Part shown: piece by piece, positions 53,156 to 61,268 of the stretch
How positions within the stretch are numbered: position 1 is the stretch's first letter
Layout of the letters: each line of letters starts with the position of its first letter
Origin: Deltaproteobacteria bacterium UBA2409
GTDB taxonomy: Bacteria; Bdellovibrionota_C; UBA2361; DDRT01
Direction: 5' to 3'
DNA: 64,000 bases
Assembly: GCA_002343185.1 (NCBI GenBank)
Contig: DDRT01000016.1
Location: forward strand, 12,546-76,545
Translations under genes and position numbers: made by a program
The notes under the pieces: model-generated
The model's input: the letters and a program-made list of their open reading frames with translations, nothing else
What the model was told of the DNA's origin: nothing
Databases searched by the model: none

Positions 53156-53890
53156 ATGAGTGCAAAACTAGGTTTATCAGAAATGGTTGATCCCCGTACA
53201 TCTTTATTCGAATTATTAAAAGTCTACAACCAGATAAAATCAAACGGCGAAGATTCAATTCGTAGAAAGCTTTTAGAAAGCATGGGTATCATTCTTCGGA
53301 GGGACATATTATCAAGAAGGGAATTCGATTTAGTTGAGTATTTTGAAGAGCTGTTCAAAAGAGCAGGACGAGAGGATCTTCTGCATCAGCTACAGGGGAA
53401 ATTTAAAGCTGTAAAAAGCCTTGAGATTCTTCTAAAAGAAGATGAGCTTGTTCTACGAAGAGCATCTTCAATGTGTGAGCATCAGATTGGAGAGATAGGG
53501 GAGAAGTCTATTTTTATATCCGAGAAAACATTAATTAAAGAAAAGCTGAGAAAATCCATAATTTACTCGAAATCAAATCAGGCTAATATAATAGTTAATA
53601 TTGCTGTAAGCTCTGATGTAGTTCAGGTTCGAATACACCCTGGTGATTCAGTGCCCGCATTGATTAGGCAGATCGAGACTAGAAATAAACTTTCATCATT
53701 AAGAGTTACCGTCCCTATGGGTTATAGAATTGGATACATGCTTGAAGATATAAAACTATTTGCAATAGGAGCATCAGTTCAGGTTGCGGTAATAGTTGAT
53801 GATAGCCTTATCTTTGTTGATCCGGACTCAGATACTAAAGAGATTGCAGACAAATTCGAAAAAAGGGAGAGAGTTAGGCTTTCTCCATAA
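53156..53890 (+). CDS. Hypothetical protein, divergent paralog of 52315
   Basis: A 244-residue soluble protein preceded by an AGGAGAGAGAGG ribosome-site region. Shared blocks with 52315 include REDLLHQLQGKFKAVKSLEILLK, ISEKTLIKEKLRKSI and VVQVRIHPGDSVPALIRQIET; the C-terminal part is alternating strand-like (VQVAVIVDDSLIFVDPDSD). Function unknown. It overlaps the MscS-type channel gene by 17 bases at its 3' end. Confidence 0.68.
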   Translation: MSAKLGLSEMVDPRTSLFELLKVYNQIKSNGEDSIRRKLLESMGIILRRDILSRREFDLVEYFEELFKRAGREDLLHQLQGKFKAVKSLEILLKEDELVLRRASSMCEHQIGEIGEKSIFISEKTLIKEKLRKSIIYSKSNQANIIVNIAVSSDVVQVRIHPGDSVPALIRQIETRNKLSSLRVTVPMGYRIGYMLEDIKLFAIGASVQVAVIVDDSLIFVDPDSDTKEIADKFEKRERVRLSP

Positions 53891-54830
53891 TCACAGTTCT
53901 AGTTGGATATGCAAAAGAAATACCTTCAAGCTCAAATTTTTCAGCTATTGCAATATTTATTCTTTCTTGAGCATCAAGGTACTCTTTAAAATCTTGTGAG
54001 AGGACATAGTAGGTCACTTCGAATATTAAAGCTGAATCACCAAACGATACAAAGTTTACCCTTTCAGTTCTTGTTTCAGGGTCATCATCTACGATCTTTC
54101 TCAACCATCCAGAGATTAACTTTACTTTCTCAAGGGGGGTTTCGTATCTTACGCCAATTCTAAATGTGATCCGTCTTTCATTCATTCTTTTTAAGTTTTG
54201 AATGACCGATTTTAGAATTTCAGTATTCGACATTATAACTTCTTCCCCGCCTAGCTCTCGGATTCTTGTCGTTTTAATCCCGATTTTTTCAACAACCCCA
54301 GTAAGGGTGCCAATCCGGATTGTTTCTCCAACAACAAAAGGTCTATCGAGAATTATTGATAAAGAAGCAAGAAGATCTCCAAGTACGTTCTGTACAGCTA
54401 GCGCTATCGCGATACCTCCGATACCTAGCCCGGCTATAAGAGCAGTAACATCTACTTTTGCATTCTCAAGAATTAAAAGAGCTACAACAGCCCATATTAA
54501 AACCTTTACAGCAAGCACCATCAGAGAGTGTGCTGATCTATGAGTTGGGTCTTTGTTTAAGTGTGTATCAAGAAAAGTAACAGCAAGATGACTTGCCCAA
54601 AGCCCACCCTGAACGAAGGTAACAAAAAAGAAAGCTTTTAAAAGATATGGGTAAAGTGAAGTCTCAAGGCTTCCAATCAGAAGTGACAAAGCCCCAAGCC
54701 AGATTAAGGAGGTGCTTCTAATGAAGCCAGAAAGTACTTGAATTCGGCTTAGAATCTTTAAGAAAAAAAACAACCCTAAAAAAACCCCTAGCGTAATCCC
54801 TATACTTTTACCCCAAAGTTCATAATCCAC
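53874..54830 (-). CDS. MscS-family mechanosensitive channel
   Basis: A 318-residue inner-membrane channel with about four to five N-terminal membrane segments. The pore helix GLGIGGIAIALAVQNVLGDLLASLSIILDRPF carries the Gly/Ala-rich pattern of MscS TM3, followed by the beta domain VGETIRIGTLTGVVEKIGIKTTRIRELGGEEVIMSN and a C-terminal alpha/beta domain. It opens under membrane tension to release osmolytes. Longer than E. coli MscS (286) by an extra N-terminal segment. Convergent with the gene at 53156. Confidence 0.93.
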   Translation of the reverse strand: MDYELWGKSIGITLGVFLGLFFFLKILSRIQVLSGFIRSTSLIWLGALSLLIGSLETSLYPYLLKAFFFVTFVQGGLWASHLAVTFLDTHLNKDPTHRSAHSLMVLAVKVLIWAVVALLILENAKVDVTALIAGLGIGGIAIALAVQNVLGDLLASLSIILDRPFVVGETIRIGTLTGVVEKIGIKTTRIRELGGEEVIMSNTEILKSVIQNLKRMNERRITFRIGVRYETPLEKVKLISGWLRKIVDDDPETRTERVNFVSFGDSALIFEVTYYVLSQDFKEYLDAQERINIAIAEKFELEGISFAYPTRTVIMEKA

Positions 54831-54870
54831 AGCGTTTGGTTAACCTCCAAAGATAAGGTAATATACCAGT

Positions 54871-55494
54871 ATGACAGATTTAGCTCCATCTTTGCCCTTT
54901 GTAAAAGCAATCGGGGATTTTATAAACAACTCCTTTACTGGGAGAAATAACATCAGAGAAGCCTTTCTACTTGAATGGGGGTTAAAAAGTCTTGTAAGTG
55001 CCACTGAAAGTGATCCAGCTGATCCAAGACTTAGAGCTCAACGTTTGATGGAAGCTAGTGCCTCCCTAAAAGAAACGGCCAAGCTACTAGCAAAAGAGCT
55101 TGGTTTGTCACATTCTATGACAATGAGCTTGATTAAAAGTGGCGATATACTTAGAGAATCTCGCTGGCAGGGCACTGTTCAAGAATATATCCGTAAGTCA
55201 TTTGCCAAAGAAGTGAGCACATTCAATGGTCGCTCTGAAAGAGGGGAAGCTTTTATTTCAGTTTGTACTGCTTTGGTGTCGTTAGAGGCAAATAAACCCC
55301 TAGATGTTGTTATGGATCATGTTGCTCAAGCTCACTTTGCGTTATCTCCTGATAAAAAAGGAAGAGAGTATGATTTTGGTAGAGTCTCTGGATCTATGCT
55401 AAACGAAGTCAAAGGTTTGCAGTCAAAAGCTACGATGAGAGAGATTAAAGCTCAGGAACAACGAGATCTTGAGGATAGCCTCGCTACTCGCTAA
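54871..55494 (+). CDS. Hypothetical helical protein
   Basis: A 207-residue soluble protein, predicted mainly helical (REAFLLEWGLKSLVSATE, RAQRLMEASASLKETAKLLAKELG, TMREIKAQEQRDLEDSLA). No motif or family recognised. The ATG has only a distant AAGG as ribosome site. Divergent from the MscS gene and ending two bases before the convergent zinc-finger gene. Confidence 0.62.
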   Translation: MTDLAPSLPFVKAIGDFINNSFTGRNNIREAFLLEWGLKSLVSATESDPADPRLRAQRLMEASASLKETAKLLAKELGLSHSMTMSLIKSGDILRESRWQGTVQEYIRKSFAKEVSTFNGRSERGEAFISVCTALVSLEANKPLDVVMDHVAQAHFALSPDKKGREYDFGRVSGSMLNEVKGLQSKATMREIKAQEQRDLEDSLATR

Positions 55495-55496
55495 CC

Positions 55497-56498
55497 CTAC
55501 CTTGCACTATATATCTGAGTGCTAAAAGAAGCCCCTGCAAGCTGCCCGTCTTTTATTAATGATTCATCAAGCAGTGCTAAACTAAAAGGTATCGATTCAC
55601 CTGCAGCTAGAGTGAATTTTTTCAGGGTACTCCTTCCTTGAAGAGTCTTAATCATATCCCTAGAAAGTGATTTTACCTTTGTTTCACTTAAGGGGGATGC
55701 GGCAGAGATCTCGGTTTCAGCAAGAATCGCCCCTTTCTTATCGAAAAGGAAACCTCGAATAATAATTTCACTAAGAGGGGTTTTGCCGTGATTGACCAAA
55801 GTTCCAGAGATAATTGGAACTTGTTCCCCGTTATCAAGGTCAGTCAGCTCTAGTTTTGCCTTTGTGATCACAAGCTCAGGAGGTGCAGGCATCGGGGTGT
55901 TGTCGCTTGTAATTGAATCTGCAATTGATGGTGAGCTAACGATGATGTAGCTAAAAACAGCGAGGAGTCCGATAAAGAAAATCATAATTCCGGCCATTAC
56001 GCCGCAGCTCTGCCACTCATTAAGAGGGGGTTTTCTTTTTGGTGCTTCAGAAAGTGCAACCTGAGTAAACGATCTCTTCTCGGCTTTTTCATGTTGAATT
56101 TTTGGTTTTGAAATAGCTTCTTCGATAGGCAATATATCGCAAAGCCCCTTATATGTTGGCTCACTTGGATAGTCACCAAATAAAAACTCTATCTGAGCCG
56201 GTTCGGTAACACTTTTTTCTATTGAAGATCTTAATGATCTTGGTTCTTCAAACTTTTCAATTGGAGGAGATGGAACGAATGAAGGATCGGTTTTTTTTGG
56301 AATTCTTAATGAAGGCTTTTCTCCCGAGAAGGTGTGATCGCATTTTGAGCAATGAAACTGAGGATCTGAAATTCCGAAAAGTTTTTCCTGCTCAAGTGAA
56401 AACTTAGTCTGACAACTTGGGCACTGAACAATAACCGTTTGAGCAGTTCTCTCTGGGGTAGGTAGCGGTTGTAGTTCTTCAGCGTAATTTAGCTTCAC
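55497..56498 (-). CDS. MJ0042-type zinc-finger membrane protein (DUF3426-like)
   Basis: A 333-residue protein from a GTG start. An N-terminal zinc-ribbon of the MJ0042 type (VQCPSCQTKFSLEQEKLFGISDPQFHCSKC) is followed by a long Pro/Lys-rich disordered cytoplasmic region, one membrane helix (GVMAGIMIFFIGLLAVFSYIIVS, ~170-190), and a periplasmic domain with VISGTLVNHGKTPLSEIIIRGFLFDKKGAIL, typical of DUF3426. This architecture is common in delta- and gammaproteobacteria; its function is not established. Flanked by convergent and divergent neighbours, so monocistronic. Confidence 0.85.
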   Translation of the reverse strand: MKLNYAEELQPLPTPERTAQTVIVQCPSCQTKFSLEQEKLFGISDPQFHCSKCDHTFSGEKPSLRIPKKTDPSFVPSPPIEKFEEPRSLRSSIEKSVTEPAQIEFLFGDYPSEPTYKGLCDILPIEEAISKPKIQHEKAEKRSFTQVALSEAPKRKPPLNEWQSCGVMAGIMIFFIGLLAVFSYIIVSSPSIADSITSDNTPMPAPPELVITKAKLELTDLDNGEQVPIISGTLVNHGKTPLSEIIIRGFLFDKKGAILAETEISAASPLSETKVKSLSRDMIKTLQGRSTLKKFTLAAGESIPFSLALLDESLIKDGQLAGASFSTQIYSAR

Positions 56499-56663
56499 AA
56501 GTTTTCAGAAATAAAACAGAAGTTTAAAAGCCTAACCTCCTGTATTTGTTTAATTGTATAGAACTTTTTAGCTCCAGGCTACCCCAAAATTTTGAAGCAA
56601 TGAAACTTTCATACTAGCCATTCTAGTGAGACTTAACGTAGCTTAACCGGATGAGGTTTTTTT

Positions 56664-57947
56664 ATGTCAGAAGATTCACTATTTGCAGAAGCAGAAAAGC
56701 AGTTAGATAAGGCTCTAGCGATATATAAAGTCGATCCTGAAACAGAGCTAAGGCTTAAAATCCCCCAGCTTTCAGTTCAGGTGGGCATCCCTGTAAGGAT
56801 GGACGATGGAAGCCTTCAAATTTTTAAGGGCTACCGTGTCAGATACAACACCCTCCTTGGGCCAAGTAAAGGAGGCATTAGGTATCATCATACAGTTACA
56901 TTTGATGAGGTAAAATCATTAGCCTTTTGGATGACCTTCAAGTGCGCCGTAGTTGGGCTTCCTTACGGAGGTGGTAAGGGTGGTGTAACAGTCGATCCCC
57001 GCGCTCTCTCTCAGATGGAGCTTGAAAGACTTTCAAGAGGATACATAGCTCAGATTGCTAACTTTATTGGACCAGATTTAGACATTCCTGCTCCGGATGT
57101 TTACACCAATAGTACCATCATGGGCTGGATGGTGGACGAGTTTAGTAAGATTAAGCGTGATTGGACGCCAGGAGTTATTACCGGAAAACCTATCTCTTTA
57201 GGAGGCTCTCTTGGTAGAGATGATGCAACTGGAAGAGGTGGCTTTTATGTTTTTGAGATTCTAAGAGAAAAGCTTGGTCTCGCACAGTCTAAGATTGCAA
57301 TTCAGGGTTTTGGAAATGCTGGAACCCATTTTGGAAAATTGGCTCAAAGTGTTGGTCACAAAATAGTGGCTGTTTCAGATTCAAAGAGTGCAATCTATTG
57401 TGAGCAGGGTATAGATGTAGCAAGTGTTGAAAGATTTAAAAAAGAAACAGGAAAACTAAAAGCTGTTGTATATAAGGGTGATGTTGCATCCGAAGTTTCT
57501 CATCAAGAGATCACTCATGAAGAACTTTTAGCACTTCAGGTTGATTGCTTAGCTCCTGCTGCACTTGAAAAAGCTATTACTGGACAGAATGCTGCTAGTA
57601 TTAAGGCAAAGGTGATTCTTGAGCTAGCAAACGGACCAGTTACCCCTGAAGCCGACGGAATCTTAGAAAAGAAAGGGGTAGTAGTTCTGCCAGATATTCT
57701 GGCCAATGCTGGTGGAGTAACTGTTAGTTACTTTGAATGGGTGCAAAACAAAGAGGGTTACTACTGGGAACTTGAGGATGTTCATACAAAACTAAAAGCA
57801 AAAATGGAGAAAGCAGCGTTAGAGATCTACAACATTCATAAAGATAGTAGTTGCTCAATGAGAACTGCTGCCTACGTTGCCGCTCTAAAACGACTCGATG
57901 CAGCATCCCAGGCAAGAGGAACAGCTGCCTTATTTAGAAGAATATGA
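56664..57947 (+). CDS. gdhA: Glutamate dehydrogenase (Glu/Leu/Phe/Val dehydrogenase family)
   Basis: A 427-residue hexameric-type NAD(P)-dependent dehydrogenase interconverting glutamate and 2-oxoglutarate. The substrate motif LLGPSKGGIRYHHTV, the catalytic region FKCAVVGLPYGGGKGGV (Lys before the Gly run), DIPAPDVYTN, and the Rossmann motif IQGFGNAGTHFGKLA are all present, as is VLPDILANAGGVTVSYFEW. Cofactor preference is not decidable here. It is the first gene of a tight run with the rRNA methyltransferase (4-base overlap) and scpA/scpB/rluB, which is an unusual grouping. Confidence 0.93.
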   Translation: MSEDSLFAEAEKQLDKALAIYKVDPETELRLKIPQLSVQVGIPVRMDDGSLQIFKGYRVRYNTLLGPSKGGIRYHHTVTFDEVKSLAFWMTFKCAVVGLPYGGGKGGVTVDPRALSQMELERLSRGYIAQIANFIGPDLDIPAPDVYTNSTIMGWMVDEFSKIKRDWTPGVITGKPISLGGSLGRDDATGRGGFYVFEILREKLGLAQSKIAIQGFGNAGTHFGKLAQSVGHKIVAVSDSKSAIYCEQGIDVASVERFKKETGKLKAVVYKGDVASEVSHQEITHEELLALQVDCLAPAALEKAITGQNAASIKAKVILELANGPVTPEADGILEKKGVVVLPDILANAGGVTVSYFEWVQNKEGYYWELEDVHTKLKAKMEKAALEIYNIHKDSSCSMRTAAYVAALKRLDAASQARGTAALFRRI

Positions 57948-58627
57948 GGTATGTTATTGGTAAGCGCGCAGTTGGATCGCTTATAAAAAATTCTCCTCAT
58001 AGAATCGAAAAGTTACTTGTTGATGGTGATCTACCTAAGGGTTTTCCTAAAGACTTAAAAGTTGAACCACTAAACTTGAAAGATTTTGCTGGTCTAAACC
58101 ATCAGGGAATAGTTGCATTAGTTACCCCGTCTCCCTACATAGAGCTATCAGATATTCATGAAGGACCTGTAGTTGCTCTTGATGGGGTATTAGATCCTCA
58201 CAACGTTGGGGCAATATTAAGAACCGCATCTTGCTTTGGAGCTAAAGCGGTAATCTGGTCAAAAAATAGATCCCCAGGAATTACTCCAACTGTTTCAAAA
58301 GTAAGTGCAGGAGGAAGTGAGCTGATCCCACTCTGCCAAGTTTCTAATTTGGCACAGGCTTTAAAAAAGCTAAAAGACAAAGGATTTTGGATAGTTGTAA
58401 GCACCATGGATGGAGCTGACCTAAGACAGACAGAGATTCCTGCCCCTTGGGTTTTGGTTCTTGGTTCTGAGGATGAAGGGGTATCTAGGTTAGTTTCAGA
58501 GCTTGCAGATTTTAATCTAACGATTCCAACAGATCCCGAAGGGGTAGAATCACTCAATGTAGGAGCAGCCGCTTCTGTCCTTTTATACGAACTCACTCGA
58601 CAGAGTTTTCAATCTAAAGTACCCTAA
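57944..58627 (+). CDS. rlmB: SpoU-family rRNA 2'-O-methyltransferase (RlmB-like)
   Basis: A 227-residue SPOUT methyltransferase. The short N-terminal substrate-binding part (VIGKRAVGSLIKNSPHRIEKLLVDG) resembles the L30e-like domain of RlmB; the catalytic knot has motif 1 LDGVLDPHNVGAILRTASCFG, motif 2 VLGSEDEGVSRLV and motif 3 LNVGAAASVLLYELTRQ. RlmB methylates the 2'-O of a 23S rRNA guanosine; tRNA specificity (TrmH) cannot be excluded. The ATG overlaps the gdhA stop. Confidence 0.88.
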   Translation: MRYVIGKRAVGSLIKNSPHRIEKLLVDGDLPKGFPKDLKVEPLNLKDFAGLNHQGIVALVTPSPYIELSDIHEGPVVALDGVLDPHNVGAILRTASCFGAKAVIWSKNRSPGITPTVSKVSAGGSELIPLCQVSNLAQALKKLKDKGFWIVVSTMDGADLRQTEIPAPWVLVLGSEDEGVSRLVSELADFNLTIPTDPEGVESLNVGAAASVLLYELTRQSFQSKVP

Positions 58628-58634
58628 GCATGTA

Positions 58635-59384
58635 GTGACACCCCTTTTTTCCGTACAAATCCCTCAGTTTGAAGGCCCAATTGACCTTTTGCTGCATCTT
58701 GTAAAGTTAAACGAACTCCCGATTGAAAAACTGTCACTTGCTCAAATTGCATCTCAATATTTTGCCTGTCTTGAGGAGATGAGAGGTTACGATCTTGATA
58801 TTGCTGGCGAGTATCTAGTGATCGCGGCGACATTGCTTTCTATAAAATCATCTGTTCTTCTTCAAGAGCCAGTTGAGTTAGTTATAGATGATGAAGGCAA
58901 TCTAGTTGATCCACATGAAGAGCTTTTACGCAGACTAAGAGAAGCAGCAGTTTATCATGAGGCTGCAAGGGTATTTGGCGAAACACCGATGCTTGGGCAT
59001 GAAGTTTTCGTTAAAGAAGGCGTAATGCATCTTAGTACTTCCGAAGCTCCATTAATGAAACATTCATTAGATATTCTTGAACGTGCCTTTGTTAAGGTAA
59101 TAAAGCGAGCACGTGAACTAGGCAGAACTCTTACGTTTTCATTTGATCCAGTGTCGATTTTAGATCGGATGATGATGATAGTTTCAAAGGTTAAAGAAAC
59201 TGGAACCCAAGTTTTTTCACGTCTTATTAGTGACAAACAAAGCAAAGCCGAGATTGTAGGAACTTTCGTTGCGATTTTAGAGCTTGCTAAAAGAGGTGCT
59301 GTTTCAATCTCTCAAGAAGGTGCACTAGAGGAGATTGTAGTTTCTCAAGGGGAAGTTGTTTATAAAGAGGTCGCAAACTTATGA
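58635..59384 (+). CDS. scpA: Segregation and condensation protein A
   Basis: A 249-residue kleisin that bridges SMC heads in the chromosome condensin. It starts at GTG; the N-terminal signature FEGPIDLLLHLVKLNELPIEKLSLAQIASQYF is diagnostic, followed by EYLVIAATLLSIKSSVLL and the C-terminal winged-helix part FVAILELAKRGAVSISQEG. Followed by scpB with an ATGA overlap, the usual order. Confidence 0.95.
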   Translation: MTPLFSVQIPQFEGPIDLLLHLVKLNELPIEKLSLAQIASQYFACLEEMRGYDLDIAGEYLVIAATLLSIKSSVLLQEPVELVIDDEGNLVDPHEELLRRLREAAVYHEAARVFGETPMLGHEVFVKEGVMHLSTSEAPLMKHSLDILERAFVKVIKRARELGRTLTFSFDPVSILDRMMMIVSKVKETGTQVFSRLISDKQSKAEIVGTFVAILELAKRGAVSISQEGALEEIVVSQGEVVYKEVANL

Positions 59385-59905
59385 ACCCAGCTGCTCTTGA
59401 GGCTATATTATTCTCCACTGGTGAAGTTGTAACCATAGAACAGCTTACATCTGTGTTCGAAGTGACAGAAGAAGAAGTAAAATCAGCTTTAGATGAGCTA
59501 GCAAGAAATATCTCAGAAAGAAACGGTGGCGTTGAACTGTTAAAGGTAAATAAAGGGTATCAGCTCAGAACTAAACCAGAATTTGCCGAGATAATCTTAA
59601 AACTGCGAGAGCAAAAACCTAGAAAACTTAGTAATGCAAGTCTTGAAACACTTGCGGTTGTCGCTTACAGGCAACCTGTTACTAAACATGATATCGACAC
59701 AATTAGAGGGGTTGATGTAGGGCCAACATTAAAGACTTTACTTGAAAGAGAGTTAGTTGAAGTTATTGGCCATAAGCCTACCGTTGGAAATCCATCTCTT
59801 TATGCTACTACTGATAAGTTTCTAGAACTTTTTGGAATTAACTCACTCTCAGAACTTCCTAACTTAAGAGAAGTAAGGGAGATCGAAGAGAATGAGCTCG
59901 GTTAG
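59381..59905 (+). CDS. scpB: Segregation and condensation protein B
   Basis: A 174-residue winged-helix protein partner of ScpA. NPAALEAILFSTGEVVTIEQL, GYQLRTKPEFAEIILKL and the family motif LSNASLETLAVVAYRQPVTKHDIDTIRGVD are typical. The C-terminal GNPSLYATTDKFLELFGI fits the family end. Coupled to scpA and rluB by overlaps (4 and 14 bases). Confidence 0.96.
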   Translation: MNPAALEAILFSTGEVVTIEQLTSVFEVTEEEVKSALDELARNISERNGGVELLKVNKGYQLRTKPEFAEIILKLREQKPRKLSNASLETLAVVAYRQPVTKHDIDTIRGVDVGPTLKTLLERELVEVIGHKPTVGNPSLYATTDKFLELFGINSLSELPNLREVREIEENELG

Positions 59906-60620
59906 ACTTCAAAAATATCTATCAGAAGCTGGAGTTGCCTCAAGACGCGCAGCAGAAGAGCTAATTACTGCTGGTAAGGTAAGAGTTAACGAAAGAGTTG
60001 TAACTAAACTAGGAACTACTGTTGATCCAATAAAAGACGTAGTTAGAGTAAGAAATAAGATCGTAAAACCTGCAAAAAAAGGACTGATTCTTTTTCACAA
60101 GCCAAAAGGGGTTGTTTCAACAATGAGTGATCCTGAAGGGCGGCCTTGCTTAGCTGATTATCTAACCAAGCACTATCGATCCTACTTTCCTGTTGGAAGA
60201 CTCGATTACGATTCAACTGGACTTCTGATATTAACAAATGATGGTGAGCTCGCTGAAAGACTGCTGCACCCACGCTTTGGAGCAGAAAGAGTTTACGAAG
60301 TTAGAGTTGCTGGGGTTATAAGGGAGCAGGATCTAAAAAAACTTTCTAGAGGCGTTAGACTAGAGGATGGTGTTGTTAAAGCAAATGCAGAGCTAATATC
60401 AAGCGATAGAGATTCGTCCTGGCTAAAAGTAAAGATCTCCGAGGGAAGAAACAGAGTGATAAGGAGAATGATGGAGAAACTTCATCATCCAGTTCTAAAA
60501 CTCAAAAGAATTTCTCATGGGCCAATTCAGATCGGTAAAATCAAGATCGGTGAGATTAGAGCTCTATCGGAAAGAGAGTATCAAGGTTTGCGCAATACAG
60601 TGCTAGGTAGAAGAGTTTAG
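59892..60620 (+). CDS. rluB: 23S rRNA pseudouridine synthase RluB family
   Basis: A 242-residue protein: N-terminal S4 RNA-binding domain (RLQKYLSEAGVASRRAAEELITAGKVRVN, residues 5-33) and a RsuA-type catalytic domain with Asp105 in GRLDYDSTGLLILTNDG. LKVKISEGRNRVIRRMMEKLHHPVLKLKRI is the family's C-terminal block. It modifies a uridine in the large ribosomal subunit; the exact site (RluB versus RluE/F) is inferred from gene context beside scpAB, where RluB is common. Last gene of the gdhA-rlmB-scpAB run; followed by a palindrome. Confidence 0.93.
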   Translation: MSSVRLQKYLSEAGVASRRAAEELITAGKVRVNERVVTKLGTTVDPIKDVVRVRNKIVKPAKKGLILFHKPKGVVSTMSDPEGRPCLADYLTKHYRSYFPVGRLDYDSTGLLILTNDGELAERLLHPRFGAERVYEVRVAGVIREQDLKKLSRGVRLEDGVVKANAELISSDRDSSWLKVKISEGRNRVIRRMMEKLHHPVLKLKRISHGPIQIGKIKIGEIRALSEREYQGLRNTVLGRRV

Positions 60621-60646
60621 AGTTCGGGTGGCACTTCGTTTTTTTA

Positions 60647-60680
60647 CTTGGGGGTCAGGCCGGCAGGCCTGACCCCCAAG
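60647..60680. repeat. GTCAGGCC-family palindrome, short form
   Basis: A perfect 15-bp stem (CTTGGGGGTCAGGCC with its complement) around a 4-base loop. It equals one arm-hairpin of the larger palindromes at 9923-9998 and 16178-16251. It begins 27 bases after the rluB stop. T-residues lie on its 5' side, not its 3' side, so it is not a plus-strand intrinsic terminator. Confidence 0.85.
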
Positions 60681-61015
60681 CTAACATTTTCCCTGCGGGG
60701 CAGTCGGTTCAAATCACTAAAAATTCTTTGGGGTGAACGCGCGATGAGCGCGAGAGGGGCGAAGCCCCTGGGCATGAGCGCCTAGCGGCAAAAATTAAAA
60801 ATTGCGGGGGCCGCGTTTTCGATTCGCTGTGCGAATCGAGATTTGAAGCTATATTTTCCCTGCGGGGCAGTCGGTTCAAACCGGAATGGATGAATTAATT
60901 GAAAAAAATTGCGGGGGCCGCGTTTTCGATTCGCTGTGCGAATCGAGATTTGAAGCTATATTTTCCCTGCGGGGCAGTCGGTTCAAACCGGAATGGATGA
61001 ATTAATTGAAAAAAA
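60681..61015. other. Gene-free region of tRNA-related repeats
   Basis: This 335-base stretch holds no open frame. It starts with a 28-base copy (60686-60713) of part of the 107-bp repeat, including a T-arm-like GTCGGTTCAAA, followed by G/C-rich hairpins (for example AGGGGC-GAA-GCCCCT at 60755-60769), and then two full tandem repeat units leading straight into the initiator tRNA gene. Confidence 0.6.
60801..61014. repeat. Perfect 107-bp tandem repeat (two copies) abutting the initiator tRNA
   Basis: Units 60801-60907 and 60908-61014 are identical. Each starts with ATTGCGGGGGCCG, the same 13 bases that form the 3' end of the tRNA gene at 61015-61027, then a CGATTCGC/GCGAATCG hairpin, then TGCGGGGCAGTCGGTTCAAA followed by CCGG, a T-arm-like hairpin in the orientation opposite to the tRNA. 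So the tRNA 3' end is itself the beginning of a third unit. Looks like duplicated tRNA-derived sequence, not CRISPR. Confidence 0.9.
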
Positions 61016-61089
<74 letters not shown>

Positions 61090-61159
61090 ATAATTTTTGG
61101 TAGCGAGTTGCTCCGTGCAATCGCAAAGCGATGGAACGGTTCCCGAAGGGACAGAGCAG

Positions 61160-61185
61160 GCTACCTGGCTGCTCTACCCCGCGAT
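61160..61185 (-). repeat. Duplicate of the initiator tRNA 5' part
   Basis: These 26 bases are identical to 61066-61091, the first ~24 bases of the tRNA (acceptor 5' strand and D arm) plus two bases upstream, placed 94 bases upstream of the real gene on the same strand. The intervening sequence has small hairpins. It cannot fold as a tRNA. Marks a past duplication or integration at the tRNA. Confidence 0.9.
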
Positions 61186-61268
61186 GTAGAGTTGGAGGCT
61201 ACCATAAATGAAATTGTTGCTCAAATAACTGGATTTTAGTGGTTAATTTCGGCTAGGCTATCCTCCTC

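Noticed and set aside
60647..60680. The palindrome after rluB as an intrinsic terminator
   Set aside because: The T-run is on the wrong side of the stem for the plus strand, and the sequence belongs to the dispersed palindrome family.
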